Source: JBKPNX01 sp046732855 (lineage in GTDB: Bacteria > Pseudomonadota > Alphaproteobacteria > Geminicoccales > Geminicoccaceae). From it: 7,623 bases of DNA. Shown here piece after piece: positions 6,356-7,623 of the stretch; within the stretch, counting starts at the first letter, position 1, and every line of letters begins with the position of its first letter. Both the position numbers and the translations under genes were made by a program. The stretch lies in the NCBI GenBank assembly GCA_046732855.1, contig JBKPNX010000019.1, positions 1 to 7,623 of the forward strand, given 5' to 3'. Under the pieces are notes generated by a model. That model ran no database searches. It was not told the DNA's origin and was given only the letters and a program-made list of their open reading frames with translations.

Positions 6356-6649
6356 CAGGCTGCCGCGGCTCGGTCACGTTCAGGTCTGCCGGAAGTAAAG
6401 CTTATATGTTCATTACAGATAGCGAGCGCCAGGATGATAGGCCAAACGTAGTACCGATTTCAAAAGGCCCGCACAGGCGGAGTTATAGAGGTTTTGTACA
6501 TCTTTGAAGAGTAGCGGATGAACGACAGCATGGGAAAGCAACGGTCGGCCAGGCCGGCAGATCGAGGGCGCGGCGGCTTCGCTCGATACTAGGACTGACG
6601 CAACATCGTTACTGCCCGCACCTCGAATGCGACATCGGAACGGATGGCA
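6356..6649. other. Intergenic gap with an AT-richer patch before gmd
   Basis: About 290 bases lie between the beta-helix gene and gmd. From roughly 6390 to 6520 the sequence is clearly richer in A and T than the neighbouring genes, as expected for a promoter region, so gmd may start a separate transcript. I could not find a -35/-10 pair worth calling. A weak hairpin (CTGTC 6341-6345 with GACAG 6354-6358) overlaps the beta-helix stop codon but has no T-tract, so I do not call a terminator. Confidence 0.5.
6406..6507 (+). CDS. Possible 33-aa small ORF, unknown
   Basis: ATG 6406 opens 33 codons ending at TGA 6505-6507, with GGAAG (6391-6395) ten bases upstream as a possible ribosome-binding site. 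The predicted peptide is basic in its second half (PHRRSYRGF) and matches nothing I recognise. It coincides with the AT-richer patch, so it may be a chance frame in a promoter region. Its frame continues one that is open on the antisense-free side of the beta-helix gene from 6076, which lowers its weight as an independent gene. Confidence 0.15.
   Translation: MFITDSERQDDRPNVVPISKGPHRRSYRGFVHL

Positions 6650-7623
<974 letters not shown>

Noticed and set aside
6339..6361. Hairpin at the beta-helix stop codon as a rho-independent terminator
   Set aside because: Short 5-7 bp stem with a bulge and no following T-tract; it also overlaps the coding end.
6518..6592. 24-codon ORF just before gmd
   Set aside because: No clear ribosome-binding site, no coupling to gmd (ends about 50 bases short of it) and no recognisable sequence; length is expected by chance.

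Overview
This window is part of a surface-polysaccharide (LPS O-antigen or exopolysaccharide) biosynthesis locus from a high-GC bacterium. A Wzx-type flippase, nucleotide-sugar enzymes and a probably exported beta-helix protein fit a Gram-negative, most likely a proteobacterium; nothing here fixes the genus. GC is high by eye everywhere except an AT-richer patch at about 6390-6520. I see no tRNA, rRNA, CRISPR array, transposase or other sign of a mobile element.

Layout. Positions 1-1407 (minus strand) encode almost all of a polysaccharide flippase, which runs off the left edge before its stop codon. About 680 bases without a recognisable gene follow, between this gene and a divergent plus-strand cluster. 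That stretch holds short palindromes, a tandem repeat, a 10-bp-stem hairpin (1983-2009) and a possible 17-codon leader ORF (2036-2089). Three tightly packed genes come next: a C-methyltransferase of the TylCIII/TcaB9 type (2086-3378), a glucose-1-phosphate cytidylyltransferase-like enzyme (3375-4187) and a PIG-L family deacetylase (4184-4837). Both junctions are 4-base ATGA overlaps. After 63 bases comes a signal-bearing right-handed beta-helix protein (4901-6355). A 290-base AT-richer gap precedes GDP-mannose 4,6-dehydratase (from about 6650), which runs off the right edge nearly complete.

How the parts may work together (inference). The cytidylyltransferase-like enzyme would activate a sugar-1-phosphate, the methyltransferase would add a branch methyl to a keto-sugar nucleotide, and PIG-L would remove an acyl group from an N-acyl sugar. 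Gmd supplies GDP-4-keto-6-deoxymannose, the precursor of GDP-rhamnose, GDP-fucose and related sugars. The flippase would move the lipid-linked repeat unit across the inner membrane, and the beta-helix protein could act on the finished polymer. The glycosyltransferases, polymerase and the 4,6-dehydratase partner of the cytidylyltransferase are not in the window.

Points that stand out: a glutamine where the C-methyltransferase family has a catalytic histidine (residue 189); a changed TGGR signature in the cytidylyltransferase; and a leader ORF with a good ribosome-binding site that ends in an ATGA overlap with the methyltransferase start, repeating the coupling seen at the next two junctions.
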